From Microcyclosporella mali (lineage: Eukaryota; Ascomycota; Dothideomycetes; Mycosphaerellales; Mycosphaerellaceae), in contig NHNU01000007.1 of assembly GCA_002785985.1 (NCBI GenBank), positions 434,001-498,000 on the forward strand: 64,000 nucleotides of DNA, written 5' to 3'. The notes under the pieces were generated by a model, which worked only from the letters and a program-made list of their open reading frames with translations, did no database searches and was not told where the DNA came from. The position numbers and the translations under genes were made by a program. Of this stretch, positions 1 through 11,320 are shown piece by piece. Position 1 is the stretch's first letter, and the number at the start of each line of letters is the position of its first letter.

Positions 1-853
1 ATGTTGTCATCAGAGTCATATAGCATGTCTCTCCTGTCTGAGATCGAATGTCAATCTTCCGTGGCTTTCCATAACCATTGACAGGCCACAAGTCTCAAAG
101 AGACTAAGACAAGTAGTGCCCAGTTTGAGACATGTCTTCGCTCAAAGCAGCAGCGTCCGGAAGCATTCTCGACAGCCAAGCCCCTCGTTGGCCTATTCAC
201 GCTACATGTCGAACATGAAATGGCGATCTGAAGTGCGGAAATGAGCAGATGAAAGTGATCCAGAATGCCCCGCAACGATATATTGTGAGCGAAGACGTCT
301 TTGTAGCAGCTGTTTGCGGCGAAGCACAGATTGTGCGTACATGCAATACCTTCGACGCAAAGGTGCTAGTTAGCTAGGAAGGTCTTGTTGATGGGTGCCT
401 CGTAGAGATCTAATACGCGAAATGAATGAAGATGAAGTTGAAGATGTGGGGAAGGGCAGCACATGTTGTTCACGCTGGTTGTGGGTCCCTGCGCTGGAGC
501 CCGAAGGGTCCTTCTTCAAAGAACCGCTGCTTCTTTCTGTCCCACACTTCACTTCTGCTATCTGTGCTATTGACGAATTCTCAACGGGTCTACACAATAC
601 ATCAAAGCCGGGCCCCTGCCGCAACCACTCGAAGCATACCACACACTGGGCGGAAGAGGGCGAGTCGTACCTGCAGCCTCCACAACCTGTCGGGCGGCAA
701 CGAGTGCGGGACCCTCCTTCTCATCAAGCAGGTGACGCCTGTGTCACATCGGCCTACTACAGAGGCACCTTGCTGGGCATCCTGTCTCGACACCGACTTC
801 TAGCCTCTCTATAACCCTCGCTACGACAACACACACCCTGCGTACACTCCGCC
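1..853. other. no gene seen, upstream flank
   Basis: Several short open frames occur here on both strands, but none shows a recognisable domain, signal peptide or splice-linked continuation. The last part, from about 780, is probably promoter and 5' UTR of the gene starting at 854. A gene whose main body lies left of the window cannot be excluded. Confidence 0.5.
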
Positions 854-1696
854 ATGGATTCGATGCGGCATCTCTCCACATCGCTACCCCACGCATCTTC
901 ACGCCAGCGCAATGACACCTCGGACATCATGTCCGACTTCCGAGCCGCCGCTCTTTCAGTGACGAGCCTCTACAAGACCGCAACAGCATCCCAAGAACGG
1001 GCGAGAGTGGCAGGCTATCAAGACGCACTAGACGATTTATTGGCATTTTTGGACAAAGAGAATCTGGGACTGGGAGATGGCGAAGGATGGAGAGTCAGAC
1101 AATGGGCGACCGAGCGGCTCAATGGAGATGGAACCACGCCAAAGCAAGGAACAGACACTGCGAGCAACATGGCAGACGACGAAGATGAAGGCAGCGCCGC
1201 TAAGGATGACGAGAAAGAAGACGAGCGGAGTTCCAGTCCCGAAGCTCAGCGGAAACCACAATTACCTGTGACCAGCAGCGAGCTCACGGAAGACGACGCC
1301 TCAACACATCGACGAGTCGTATCAGAGCCGCCACAGACCCTTCCGCAGGCCGACTTCACTTTCCAGTCATCACACGCTTATCCGAGCAACCACGATAGAG
1401 AAGCAGGCGGCATGGACCTTGATGGATCTAACACACCACCACACTCGCTTAACACATCTTCCACGCCTTCGAGCACAGACCCCGTACGTGTGTTACCGAG
1501 ACCGCGGAATGGCAGGCATGGTCGGCGAAACGAAAATCGTCTACCTACCATCAACTTCAATCTCGGCTCTGGTGCCGGCAGCAAGCGCAAGATCCCTTAT
1601 CAAGATTTCTTCGACATATCAGGAATGAACAGCGACGGCGACAGGAAGGACGGTAATGCTAATGGTAGAGGAGGGAAGCGAGGGCGGCATGCCTAG
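854..1696 (+). CDS. HAPSTR1/TAPR1-like (C16orf72 family) protein, probable
   Basis: Single-exon frame of 280 aa. Residues about 26-82 form the recognisable block: a helix with SLYKTATASQERARVAGY, then a DDLLAFLDKE segment and a GWRVRQWATERL segment. This resembles the N-terminal helical core of the animal HAPSTR1/C16orf72 stress-response family (TAPR1-like, formerly DUF4588). The middle (about 100-220) is acidic, Ser/Thr-rich and probably disordered. The C-terminus carries a short conserved-looking motif, KRKIPYQDFFDIS, and basic residues suggesting nuclear location. HAPSTR1 works with the HUWE1 ubiquitin ligase in animals; whether that holds in fungi is inference. A second in-frame ATG at residue 26 (MSDFRAA) sits right before the conserved block and could be the real start. 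It lies tail-to-tail with MBF1. Confidence 0.6.
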   Translation: MDSMRHLSTSLPHASSRQRNDTSDIMSDFRAAALSVTSLYKTATASQERARVAGYQDALDDLLAFLDKENLGLGDGEGWRVRQWATERLNGDGTTPKQGTDTASNMADDEDEGSAAKDDEKEDERSSSPEAQRKPQLPVTSSELTEDDASTHRRVVSEPPQTLPQADFTFQSSHAYPSNHDREAGGMDLDGSNTPPHSLNTSSTPSSTDPVRVLPRPRNGRHGRRNENRLPTINFNLGSGAGSKRKIPYQDFFDISGMNSDGDRKDGNANGRGGKRGRHA

Positions 1697-2168
1697 AGCC
1701 TTGACATGTTCACACAGGACGGATTGTTGGAAGCATCGGCGTGGCAGACGTAGCATATGACTATACATTGCGTTCTTTCGATTGAGCATAGCATGTGATG
1801 GGTCTGGATATGGTTTACGGAAGTATCGGGACACTGGAGCAGGAAACGGGAAGTTTGGAGAGCACCACAGATACCCTAACGCAGACACGTAGCGTAGTTT
1901 TCGTTAAGTTTCAAAGCATTGATTTGACAACACACCCGGCGCTCGCCTCTCCAACATCGTGATGTGAAAGTGTCGTAGGAGGCGGAGAGACATCAATTTT
2001 CGCGTAGCGTAAGGAGTGCCAGCCTTGCACTACTCCATGGCACTGATTAAAAAATCATGCCTAACAATCACTCCTCGCTAATCCATCACGCCGTTGTATC
2101 GTGTTCGCATGTATTCCCCAGGTCCCTTCGTCTCCCAAGAACTGTAAGAACAGCATCTACTCTTCGAC
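1697..2168. other. convergent intergenic region
   Basis: This is the 3' flank shared by the plus-strand gene ending at 1696 and MBF1, which ends at 2169 on the minus strand. I see no coding frame with domain support and take it as two 3' UTRs. Confidence 0.5.
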
Positions 2169-2731
2169 TCACTTCTTCTTCGGGCCCAACATCGGCTCTC
2201 CAATGTTACTCCCCGTCAACCTCACATTCGCTGCTTTCTGCAGCTTGAGCACGACATCCATGCTCGGAAAATCGGCTCCTGTCCGCTCGAGCGCCGCCAC
2301 AGCAGCGACATCCACATTCGCTTTCGCGGCCAGATCTTTCTGCGTCATCGTGTTGCCCTTCTGGTTCGTGAGTTTGGTGCGGGCTTGGCTGAGAGCTTTG
2401 GCGACTTCGTCGGGAACTTTCTTCGTCGCGACGGGGCCGTCGGCACGGTCGACTTTGGTGAGGCGTTGGCCTTCGGGGTTGCTTCCTGCCTGTGGGGGGT
2501 GTCAGTAATGCGGGCGGTAAGAGGTAGTAGGGAGGGAGCGCTGGGCGAGGCTGATAGGTGGGTGAGACTCACGTTTGCAGTGGAGAATTTCTTTTCTGTG
2601 CCGACAATGGCACCGCTGCGTTGGGCGGCGTTGAGGGCGCTCTTGCCTTTGATTGTGGTCTCGCGCTGGGTGGCGCCTGGGCCGCGGGCCTTGCTGCCGA
2701 TCTTGGTGACGGTGTCCCAGTCGTCGCTCAT
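2169..2731 (-). CDS. mbf1: multiprotein bridging factor 1
   Basis: MBF1 is a transcriptional coactivator that links sequence-specific activators such as Gcn4 to TBP, and it also acts in ribosome quality control. Exon 1 (2731-2573) begins MSDDWDTVTKIGSKARG, the typical MBF1 N-terminus. Exon 2 (2489-2169) carries the Cro/C1-type helix-turn-helix, including TMTQKDLAAKANVDVAAV, and ends GEPMLGPKKK, a family hallmark. The 83-nt intron (2490-2572) has a GTGAGT donor and a CACAG acceptor, phase 0. The product is about 159 aa, close to the family's usual 145-160. The open frame extends upstream to 3028 without a stop, but the conserved start is at 2731. Confidence 0.95.
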
Positions 2732-3154
2732 CTTGAAGGTGGGGATGGTGTGAGGAGGGGTTTGTGCGGTGGAGATGTGGAAGGTGGAGGTTTGTGTGGA
2801 TGTCGGTGTTATGTCGTGGACGAATGTGGTGGTTGAGTATGTGTAGCTCGCGTGACGTGTTCCGAATATGGTTGTAGATGCAGGACGGAGGTGAATCATT
2901 ACATGTACATGTAGTTCCAGCGCGTGCGGCGGTGGCCCAAAGGGTTCACTGATGTCAGCGGTTCCATTAGTTTCCACAGACACGTGACCCTTACTGTCGA
3001 GATGGTCGATATGAGACTGATTCAACACAGACTATCATTAACAATTCTTATGCTCAAAACATGGGTATCGGTATGCAGCAACAGACACGCTCCCACTGTA
3101 ACACTTTCGCCAGTGCAATGAAGTGCACATCACCGCTAATGCAAGAATGCAAAA
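2732..3154. other. intergenic: MBF1 promoter and 3' flank of the C2H2 gene
   Basis: The MBF1 frame stays open upstream of its canonical ATG, but the encoded residues look non-conserved, so I treat this stretch as MBF1 promoter/5' UTR plus the 3' UTR of the regulator ending at 3155. No further gene seen. Confidence 0.5.
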
Positions 3155-6100
3155 TCAGAACCAGTCGTCCTCGTTCCCTCGAGTGACGAGCTTCGAGAGG
3201 ACATCAAGCGCTCCGCTGGTCAAACCACAGGTGCGCGGCACGTCCACTTGCTCGATCTTCATCTTGGTCCATCTGAGCACATTTCGAGCTTGCGCCCATC
3301 CTCTCACTGCCGTGGGTCCAGCTGAGACGAGGGTGGTGATGCTCTGTTCCATCTCATACGACGTCGGCGTTGTGTCCATCATGCCTGTAATCGGCTGGGA
3401 AGGATCTCCCGGACTACGCTGCATATATGCATATGCCCAGATGACGATCGAGGCTAGATACATGGCCCATTCTTGGAAGAGGAGACTTGTCCGTGGCGTA
3501 CTTTGGTGAATCTTCAATATGCTCAGCGCATGCCGCAGGGCGAACTGTATCGAGTCTCGTGATAAGGAAGGTCTGCCTGCACCGGGAGGAGGCCCCCTGC
3601 CGATCCAGTGTCGGACCTCAGTTTGCGCGCACATGTACTCCGCTTGTGTCGTCAATTTCTCCGCCATGACCCAGCTCTCTCCAGCAACAGCTAGCAATGA
3701 GCGCACGGGGGTATTCTTACACAGGGCGAATGTGTGAAATGTCAGCCTTGCTCGGCAAGATTGCTCCAGCGCCCGAATCAAAGATTGGCCTTCTTGAAGA
3801 TTCGCCCAGTCGAAAGTGTCGTTTGATGTATCACAGAGGCAGGTCATCATGAGCATCGACTGGAACGCATCGTAAGATTGAGACGGCGTGTCCGTCATAT
3901 AAGGAACTGTCTTCAGAGCGTCCGAGAATCTGTGGTAATGTGGCAAACCTGGCATTGCGGTGTCGAAGCTAGGTCCGTCGTCCCACCGCGCCTGCGAAGA
4001 AGGGAAAGGCAAGGTCGAGCTCGCGCCAGCAAAACCCACCGATGAAGTGCGACCAAAGAGAAGGTTGTGTTGTTGCTCCAGCGCATAGCAGGCAAGCCAA
4101 AGTCGCTGTTTGCACGAAATTTCCAGCTCATCCGCATTCTCGATCGAACACTCCCCAAAGCCGCTGTCGTATCTGGGTGACGCTGCTGGAGTCGAGATCG
4201 ATGCTTCAGGATCGTGGGAGAGCCGATGATAGATTCTCTCAAAGTTCTCCGATAATTGAAGTGGAGGTCGGCGTGATTTGAAGATGGAGTAGACCTCGGC
4301 CAGGAAAATAGCCTGCATATCGCAGACCCTATACGTATTCGTATTTTGCAGATTGCGCTACTGAATATTAGAGACTTCATGATACATGTGTTGCTCACGC
4401 ACCTTTTTGAGAACCTTCAAGCACTTCTCGTGCAGGATTCGAGCATTCGATAGTTCTGCTCGACCGCCAACGGCCTGGGCTCCGAGCGCGAGAACGGAGG
4501 CCCGCAGCAATGGGTTTGCATGGAGATGGTCATAGGTTGGCTTGTGAATGACAGGGTAGAGCTCGTGCACTCCTGCCCAGTACGCATCAACGTAGTGCGA
4601 ATATCCGAAAACGTGAGTATCCACTTGACTACCCGTTGCAGGGTTATGGAGGCCTAGTACATCCAGCTGATCCATCTCCATGTAATCTCTTGTGTCTCCG
4701 GACAATGATCCTGGATGGCCATAGGGAACTGCAGGAATGTTAAGACTCTGATGCGCACTGGCGATGTTCGCATATGCAGCTTCACACCCGGTCGGAAATG
4801 GCCACTGAGGGACATACGGACCGGAAGAGCCTGCAGAATGTGGCGAACATGACGACCGAGTGGTCGCATGCCCGTAAGCGAGATATGAGGCGTCCGAAGT
4901 ATGTCTTGTTCGCGTAGAGGTCGACCGGTAATACGGATGGCGCGATAGCTCGTCTGGCGATTCGTATTCATATTCAACATATGCAGATGATGGATCGAAA
5001 GGGTCCAGGAAGGACGAGTAAACCTCGCCCTCGACGGCTACAGAAATACTTCCTGCAGACAGCTCATTCGGGGGAACCGGTACCCTTTTTGGCGCCCTGA
5101 CACGTCTTAGTCAGCCGCCACGACTTCTCATATAGTATTGTTCGGCCAGTAAAGTCAAGGCAGCGGTGATCTGGCGGAAAACAGGAGCTACTTGGAAAGG
5201 GGAGTGGTTCCGAGGCACACGAAGAACTCACGAAGAAAACCCATCAAAGATAGGTGAAAGAGGCAAGAATGTAGGAAATACAGCGGAAAGTTGGTACCTG
5301 GAAGGAGCGTTCGATTGCTGTACATCGCTATCGGAGGTCATCTGCTGCAGTTCTGGAGCAAGGTTCGCAGGTTCTGAGGTGGGTGGTTGCGACAATCCAG
5401 GAGTTGAGGCCGGTGCAGATGTGAAGCCTCCGGGATCAGGCGCTGAGCTCTGACTACCAATTGAATGTCGCCGACTGGGTGGGTTGTGCGGATCGTTGCT
5501 GAAAGGAAGAGCGAGATCAGAGACAGTGACTGCCAAACGCATTTATTTGATAGACTCACTGTCGAGCCTTGTGTCTGATCAAAAGATCCTCGCGATAGAA
5601 AGAGCGACTGCAGCCTGGAAAGTCGCAAGGGAAAGCGCCGGGCTTGTGGTTTTGCTGATGCCGTCTGTGTTGCATATTAGTATCAAGCAATACGATATTG
5701 GTGTTCGAGTGACATGCCTTAGGTGCTCGGCCCTCGTGTAAGTCTGCTAGTCATCAGCCAAGGCTCATTGTGGATCGTAATCGTTCTTGCAGTAGAGATC
5801 TCAGTCGGAGCTTATCGCCATGTGCAGCTTGAGGGAAGGGGATGAGGCGTCGCGAGGACGTGATGATGGAGAAAATGGGGAGACTAGACCTTTCCACACT
5901 CCTCGCAGTGATGCACTCGCTGGCCCTTGGTTGCTTTACTCACCCGCCCAGTGCGAGTGTACTTGATAGAGCCCGGAGCCTCGGGCGACGAGCGATGCAT
6001 TTCGTTCGTGTCACGGGAGGAGCCGCGAATGGGTGGGGGCTGGTTCAGCGTCTGTGCAATACCGGCAGCATGACTGAAGTCTGGTTCAAGGCTCTCGTAA

Positions 6101-6213
6101 GACGGCTGCGGTGGCGATTCGCGTTGTCTCTGGATGGCGCTCGATGCGCTGTCGATGTCGCCCACAGAATCAGGTGGCAGATCCGAGGGAGGAGGGTCGT
6201 TTTCAGACTGCAT
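3155..6213 (-). CDS. C2H2 zinc-finger transcription factor with Fungal_trans domain
   Basis: Predicted nuclear regulator of 850 aa in six exons: 6213-5890, 5743-5718, 5664-5560, 5498-5298, 5096-4403, 4357-3155; all junctions keep frame. Two adjacent fingers lie at about residues 104-153. The first is C-x2-C-x12-H-x3-H (CEECGKTYTRAEHLRRH...), built from exons 1-3. The second is C-x4-C-x12-H-x3-H (CDFPGCSRSFYREDLLIRH), completed by exon 4. A Ser/Pro-rich linker follows. From about residue 355 comes a Fungal_trans (PF04082)-type region with HELYPVIHKPTYD, and a downstream block reading YRVCDMQAIFLAEVYSIF. Intron 2 appears to be GC-AG (donor GCATGT after 5718), because only that choice restores the finger spacing. 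Fungal_trans proteins usually regulate metabolism; the target here is unknown. A 2.5-kb gene-poor region precedes it. Confidence 0.88.
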
Positions 6214-6628
6214 GGTGGCGAAGGAGGGAGGTTATAGCAAGGGAAAGGTAGCAAGGAGAGCGGGATGCGGTGCAGATGGGGCCTCTGCGTACTTCCCAAT
6301 CAGATGCCGCACTGGCGAATGGCAGAGGACGGAATGGTGTCTGATTTGGGCGTGGCCTGAAAGAGGCAATGTCTCCACGGACGATCGAAAGTGAAGGCAA
6401 CGTGAATCCGGATGTTCAGCCGCGGGTGTGGAGTGGCGCAAGATGTCGGATGGGATAATTTATGCGGGCAGGAGCTGGACGGAGGAACAACGACAGACGG
6501 GAGCGACGTCCGGGCGGTTCTGTCGAGGCTGTGAAGAGGGCTGAGGCGCAGACCAGAAGTCTCCATGTAGCATGCTCCCGTCCTTGTTATTGATGGTCGA
6601 GCAGAGGTGAGGTGAGGTTGACGAAGAG

Positions 6629-6662
6629 GCTGAGTGAGTGAGTGAGCGAGTGTGTGTGAGTT
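6629..6662. repeat. GAGT/GTGT low-complexity tract
   Basis: Short imperfect tandem tract of GAGT units grading into GT units, upstream of the C2H2 regulator. It is probably replication slippage in an untranslated region. Confidence 0.7.
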
Positions 6663-6796
6663 TGTGCCAGCCAGCTTCGCGTCACGGTGGATGGAATTCC
6701 TTTGGAGCCCTAGAGCATCTCCGGCCAGGGCGCGCGGATTGACTGTTAGATTGCCAATGCGACGAATACCACGACTGCCGCAGACTATCCCCTTGT

Positions 6797-6819
6797 CTGC
6801 TGCTGCTGCTGCTGCTGCT
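6797..6819. repeat. (CTG)n microsatellite
   Basis: Nearly eight uninterrupted CTG units in a non-coding stretch. They lie in no supported frame, so a glutamine or leucine run is unlikely. A length-polymorphic marker is possible. Confidence 0.85.
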
Positions 6820-8783
6820 AAGTTGCTCTAAAATCCTTCGCTGTGGATAGAAAGACCCCAGCTGCAGGAGGATTCCAGCTACTGGGAGTAGACAGACACG
6901 CTTGCTAAACCCTCGACCACCACCACAAGTCCGGCACCACTACCACCGGCTCTCTGCCCACCTGCACCGCACTGCACCGTACCTCTTCGGCTTGCCGTTG
7001 GCAGGAAGCCGCCTCGTTGGCGCCATATGATACATAGATGTTATGGCGTTGGTGCAGAAGAGCGTGAATGAAAACCATCGCTCAGCTCTGCTTGCACCTG
7101 CAGTGCGCGTGCATGGTTCAGGAAACATGGCAGAACATCTTCATCACAACAGCACATACCGCGGCACTTTTCTCCCCGCGCCCCCCGGCTCCCCAACACT
7201 TTGGCACGACCATCCTGTCAGAACGAAAACCGTTGTGATTTTGCTTTCTCGGCTGAGTCTGAGCTGGGCGCTGATCACCTCGTAACTTTGAATCACAATT
7301 GTCTCCGCTGTCAAGACGACATACATCTTCAGACGCCCACACATCCACAACCTGATAACTTGCAGCACACGGCCTTCTATCCGGAGTCTACACACTCATA
7401 AATACTCCGCATGTCAGCTCGGTTCAGCCGCCTACCGCGCGTGATGCGAGAGGTTAAGTTCCAAAATTAGGCGCCCAGCCTCTGCGGAGTGGTGGCCACT
7501 CACGTTGTCGCGCGTCGATACAGCCCGTCGCTGTGGTAAACCTTAGGCTCTGCCCGGCGGCGCGTGTAGATCGCCATGTGCTTCACACGCACATGGCGAA
7601 GCGAACGAGTCATGCCTAGCCAGCCTGGTCGTCGTCCAGGATAGACTTCATTACTCTGTAACTGTACGATTTGCAGGGACGTGATCGGCCTCCCGCCCAG
7701 CAGCTCCAGCGGCGACTCAATCACCGTTGCTACTTCCTATCGACTTTGGTGCATTGCTGATGACTAGGTGCGTTGCTCATAACCTCGGTGGACGTTGGCG
7801 AATGGCAACTTCCGAGTCAAAAGGTCGAGATTCTGTCGCGACGAATCCAGGAGTGAACGCATGTTGGTGCCCTTCGGAGCGTATGACATGATTGGTCATT
7901 TCGACCGACCAACGACGAAGGAGTCTGTGCCCAGCCTGTTTTCCTGCTGGGAACGAGACCGTTTGCGAGGAATTTCTGGTAGCGATCCTTGCAAAATGCT
8001 CCATGAAAGGGAGACAAAACTTCTGGTATACCAGCATATGCAATTACTGCTATTGTTGTCTGATGTCGCTGGAATGCGCCACCTTCTGCTGCATATTCGC
8101 TGCTTGAAGATGATCATCTGCACACGTCTTAACTCATGTGCATATTGCAAAGCGACGAAAGAGCTTGCCGACCGCAGCTCTATAGCATTTTCTAACAATA
8201 GATTCGCTTCCGAAGCAGGCAGGTGAGCAGGCGGAGTACTTCACCTCATTCGCCAAGCCTCTTTCACCTCAGCATCGTGGATGGTCGAGATACTGGCATT
8301 CACGAGATTCGCTGGTTGTCGTATTGCTCGAGATTCCCCACGGCGATGCTCGCGAGGACGATGTCATGACTCTTGATGGTGGCCATCTCCATCTTTGTAG
8401 TGTTAGCAGCCGAGATCGGAACTTAGTTTCGAATTATGACGGAAGAAGTGGTTCGACGTCCTTCTTTCGTCAACGGAGGAATATCCAATTCTACAGTTTG
8501 AGCGCTGGATGTTTCTCGGTTCAAGAGGCATGATCTTGACTGACGAGTCCGTCCGGGAACAGCCCCAAGACGCACGAACACAATCGTACGTTCACTTTCG
8601 ATTGTGGAGACGATTTCGTCCCAGGAGTTTCGGGACGACATGTCGCGCTGTCCCTGGCGACGTACTAGAGCATCTGTTCTGTCAGAGTTGCTCATGAAGT
8701 CGCTCACATTGAACAAGTTCTCTTCACCCTCGTATTTCTCTCACGGCAGCATCAGATGAGCCCGTTCGCGGCCTGGCGACGCT

Positions 8784-10284
8784 ATGGTCCGAATGATCGA
8801 AGAGGGAGAGCCTCATCTCCAGGATGTCGCTAACGCCGTTCCGGCAATCGCGCACGATGACAGACCAAACCCGAACTTGAACCAGTTCTCCGCAGCTCTC
8901 TCCTGCTATCCGTGAGTATGCCTCATAGCCCGCGACGAGAAGATATACCCATCGCGATATGCTCAGCATCCATGCCGCCGTCCTAGCAGACGCGGCGGAT
9001 ATCTGACCATGCCGCAGTATCGTGTCTCTGCTTGCGAGCTATCTGGACCTCACTAACCTCTCCGATCTGTCGCGGACATGCCGCCAAGTTCAAGCCAACT
9101 TATCACAGCATCGGCAGCTGCTGATGGCACAAGCCTTGCGCTGTGAGAACGAAGACGTGGATCCAGCAGAGAAGCTATCGAACGCGTTCCATAACAGCTA
9201 TGTTGCGTGGAATGCCTGTGCCCGCAACGGCCTCAAAATTGGTCGCCTCACAAGTGGCAAAGTCGGTGCTTGTGCTCGAGACATGGTGGCCGACTGCCGC
9301 AGATGCAGGCGTATGTTCAACGCCTACTACCCCACTATTGATGCTGACCTGAGTACTAGGTATCGTATGCAGAGTATGTTGAAAGCAATACATGCCTTGC
9401 TTCATCTAAGCCCATTGGCTAGCTCAGACTCATGATATGAAACAGAACTGTGTTATAAAAGCACCACCCACACCACTTCTGAAATTGCGCCACCGCAGAC
9501 TCTGCCGCACCTGTATGAAGTCACCTCTGCACCGGCTCACTACCACCATACGTGCAGTCGAGGAGGATGTCCATAGCGATGGCGAATCAGAGGAGTACCG
9601 TATGTATGCGCGATCACCATGCGAGTGTCAAGACATGGTTTGGATTTGTCAGCCCTGCGGCCAGGCAATACGAACTGACGATACGACGTATGTGAGAGGA
9701 TGGAAATGGCGGACTCGCTACTCACATTGTGGCGGAATCGGTGCCGGGATGGGCGAGGGCAATGAAGGCGTGGAGTAGGGAAGCACAGAGACGAATAAAG
9801 TGATGAGAGGACTAACAGATGGGATCAGATGCGGTCGTGCTGAGAATTGCCTCGCTGCGAGAATGGTCGAGAAGGACGCCGAATGTGACGCTACGGAGCT
9901 GGCTGCTATGCACGCCGAGACTGCAAAGGCTGAGGTCGAAGGCCGACATTGGAATGGTATCAGCTATTCTACCCAGGAAATGGTCGGAATTGGAGGAAAG
10001 GTCAAGACGAAAGTCAAGAAGAGAGTACCCGTGGGTGCTATCGTGAAGGAGTATGAGGACGAGCGCAAGACAGAGAAGTTTCTGTAGGTTGACCTCCAGC
10101 CCTGACAGTGCGCGGACATTCTGCTGATACCCATGTGCGCTCTAGGGAAAGGGAGCAAAGTCAAGCCAACCGGAGCTGGTGTAGCTGGTGTTCACGAGTC
10201 ATTGCGGGCAAGAAAGATCTTGATGGCGCCAACAGGAGCACTGACAGCATTGCGTCATTTAGTTCGACTGACTCTATGGAATGA
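8784..10284 (+). CDS. F-box protein with a Cys-rich C-terminal region
   Basis: Likely substrate adaptor of an SCF ubiquitin ligase, about 385 aa. Exons: 8784-8911, 9018-9310, 9360-9373, 9446-9774, 9829-10083, 10146-10284. All phases agree, and branch-like CTGAC or CTAAC sites precede the acceptors of introns 1, 2 and 4. The F-box core is IVSLLASYLDLTNLSDLSRT (exon 2). Further on are paired cysteines: CRRCRRIVCRNC, LCRTC, CECQ with CQPC, and finally WCSWC, which look like zinc-binding pairs. The CRRC...CRNC block is only intact if a 14-nt micro-exon (9360-9373) is included. Exon 1 is the least certain part: it is supported by a GTGAGT donor, frame and branch site but has no recognisable domain. 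I recall related fungal F-box proteins with this Cys layout; their targets are unknown. Confidence 0.8.
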
Positions 10285-11320
10285 TGAGTGAGACCCGGTC
10301 AGAACTGAAGTCATCTTTGAGAGTCAAGACGACTAGAGAGTCGAGCTGATTGCGGACAATGTTAACGCTATAGCATATCACGACTTTCGAAATTGTCGGA
10401 TTATGAAGCGATTGCACAAGATCTCTTTCTCCCACGCGATGAACCAAATGGCACTATAACGAAACTTTTCGGCGTCGTTTTGGTATCTTCATATGCGGCA
10501 GTCATCAGATCATCCCGTTATGCTTCTGATTACTCTTTACTGTTGCCAAGCAATATAGTATCGGTAGGCGGGTAATCTTGCCCGACGCTCGTGCATCATC
10601 ATCGCAGGGCTGCGCACATGTACTTCAGCCAATCCAGCACGCTTTACATTGCACGTTTGACTTCCTGGTGCCGCAGCAGTCACGCCGCAACTTGCCATCT
10701 CAACTTCCGAGACTGATCCAAACGTACCAGACTGCACAAGACCTGCCCGCACTTCTGTGAATCATTGAATCCCATGGCCAGCGAAAGGTGGCTTGCGGTC
10801 GGCGCTTTGGCCGCGGCACGCGTTGTCGTGCGAGCCACTACTACGACTTCGTACTATCTACGCTTGTAGCGAAACGGTATATATGCGATACCGACACTAA
10901 TAAACAGACTACTACCGCCACCTTGTGCGACACCGTAAGGTAGCCGCTCGGTGTTGGCCGCGGCGCGCGTGAGATTGAATCCCAGCAGGCAGATCGCCAA
11001 TCCTGGGCCTCCCTCCTGCCTGTGATCTCATCACAGCTGCCTTTGACTTATCTTCTCTAGCGAAGGTTTTTGGATCCTTCTGTGCTTCTGTTCTTTTCAG
11101 CTTTGCCGACTGCTGTACGGTACATATTGCGGGCTGTCCGCACTTCTTCTGGTGCTGCTTGAGCACCGAGTACTTTCGTGCTCGCTTTCCGACAGCGTGA
11201 ACTACACGACATGGCGTCCGGCTCGTCCTGCTAGGGTATCTTCGAGGTCTGCTGTCGATCTGCTGCGAGCGACGTCTGCGTCTTATCTCGTTCATCTCAG
11301 TTTCGAGTTTATCGCCCGTC
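10285..11320. other. intergenic, no gene seen
   Basis: Short frames only. A 255-aa frame on the minus strand (10912-11679) mostly overlaps the kinase gene antisense and has compositional bias but no domain. I read the interval as 3' flank of the F-box gene and kinase promoter. Confidence 0.5.

Larger units (their letters stand above)
6214..8783. other. long gene-poor region (2.6 kb)
   Basis: Only short open frames are present, none with domains, signal peptides or convincing splice-linked partners. The segment next to 6213 holds GAGT/GTGT-type low complexity (about 6629-6662) and a CTG microsatellite (6797-6819), consistent with a long promoter or 5' UTR for the C2H2 regulator. The 7.7-8.7 kb part could hide a small orphan gene or non-coding transcript, which sequence alone does not show. 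Confidence 0.5.

Noticed and set aside
2345..3028. Longer MBF1 start at 3028
   Set aside because: The upstream in-frame residues are not MBF1-like, and the family start MSDDWDTVTK is at 2731; the track also reads into the intron.
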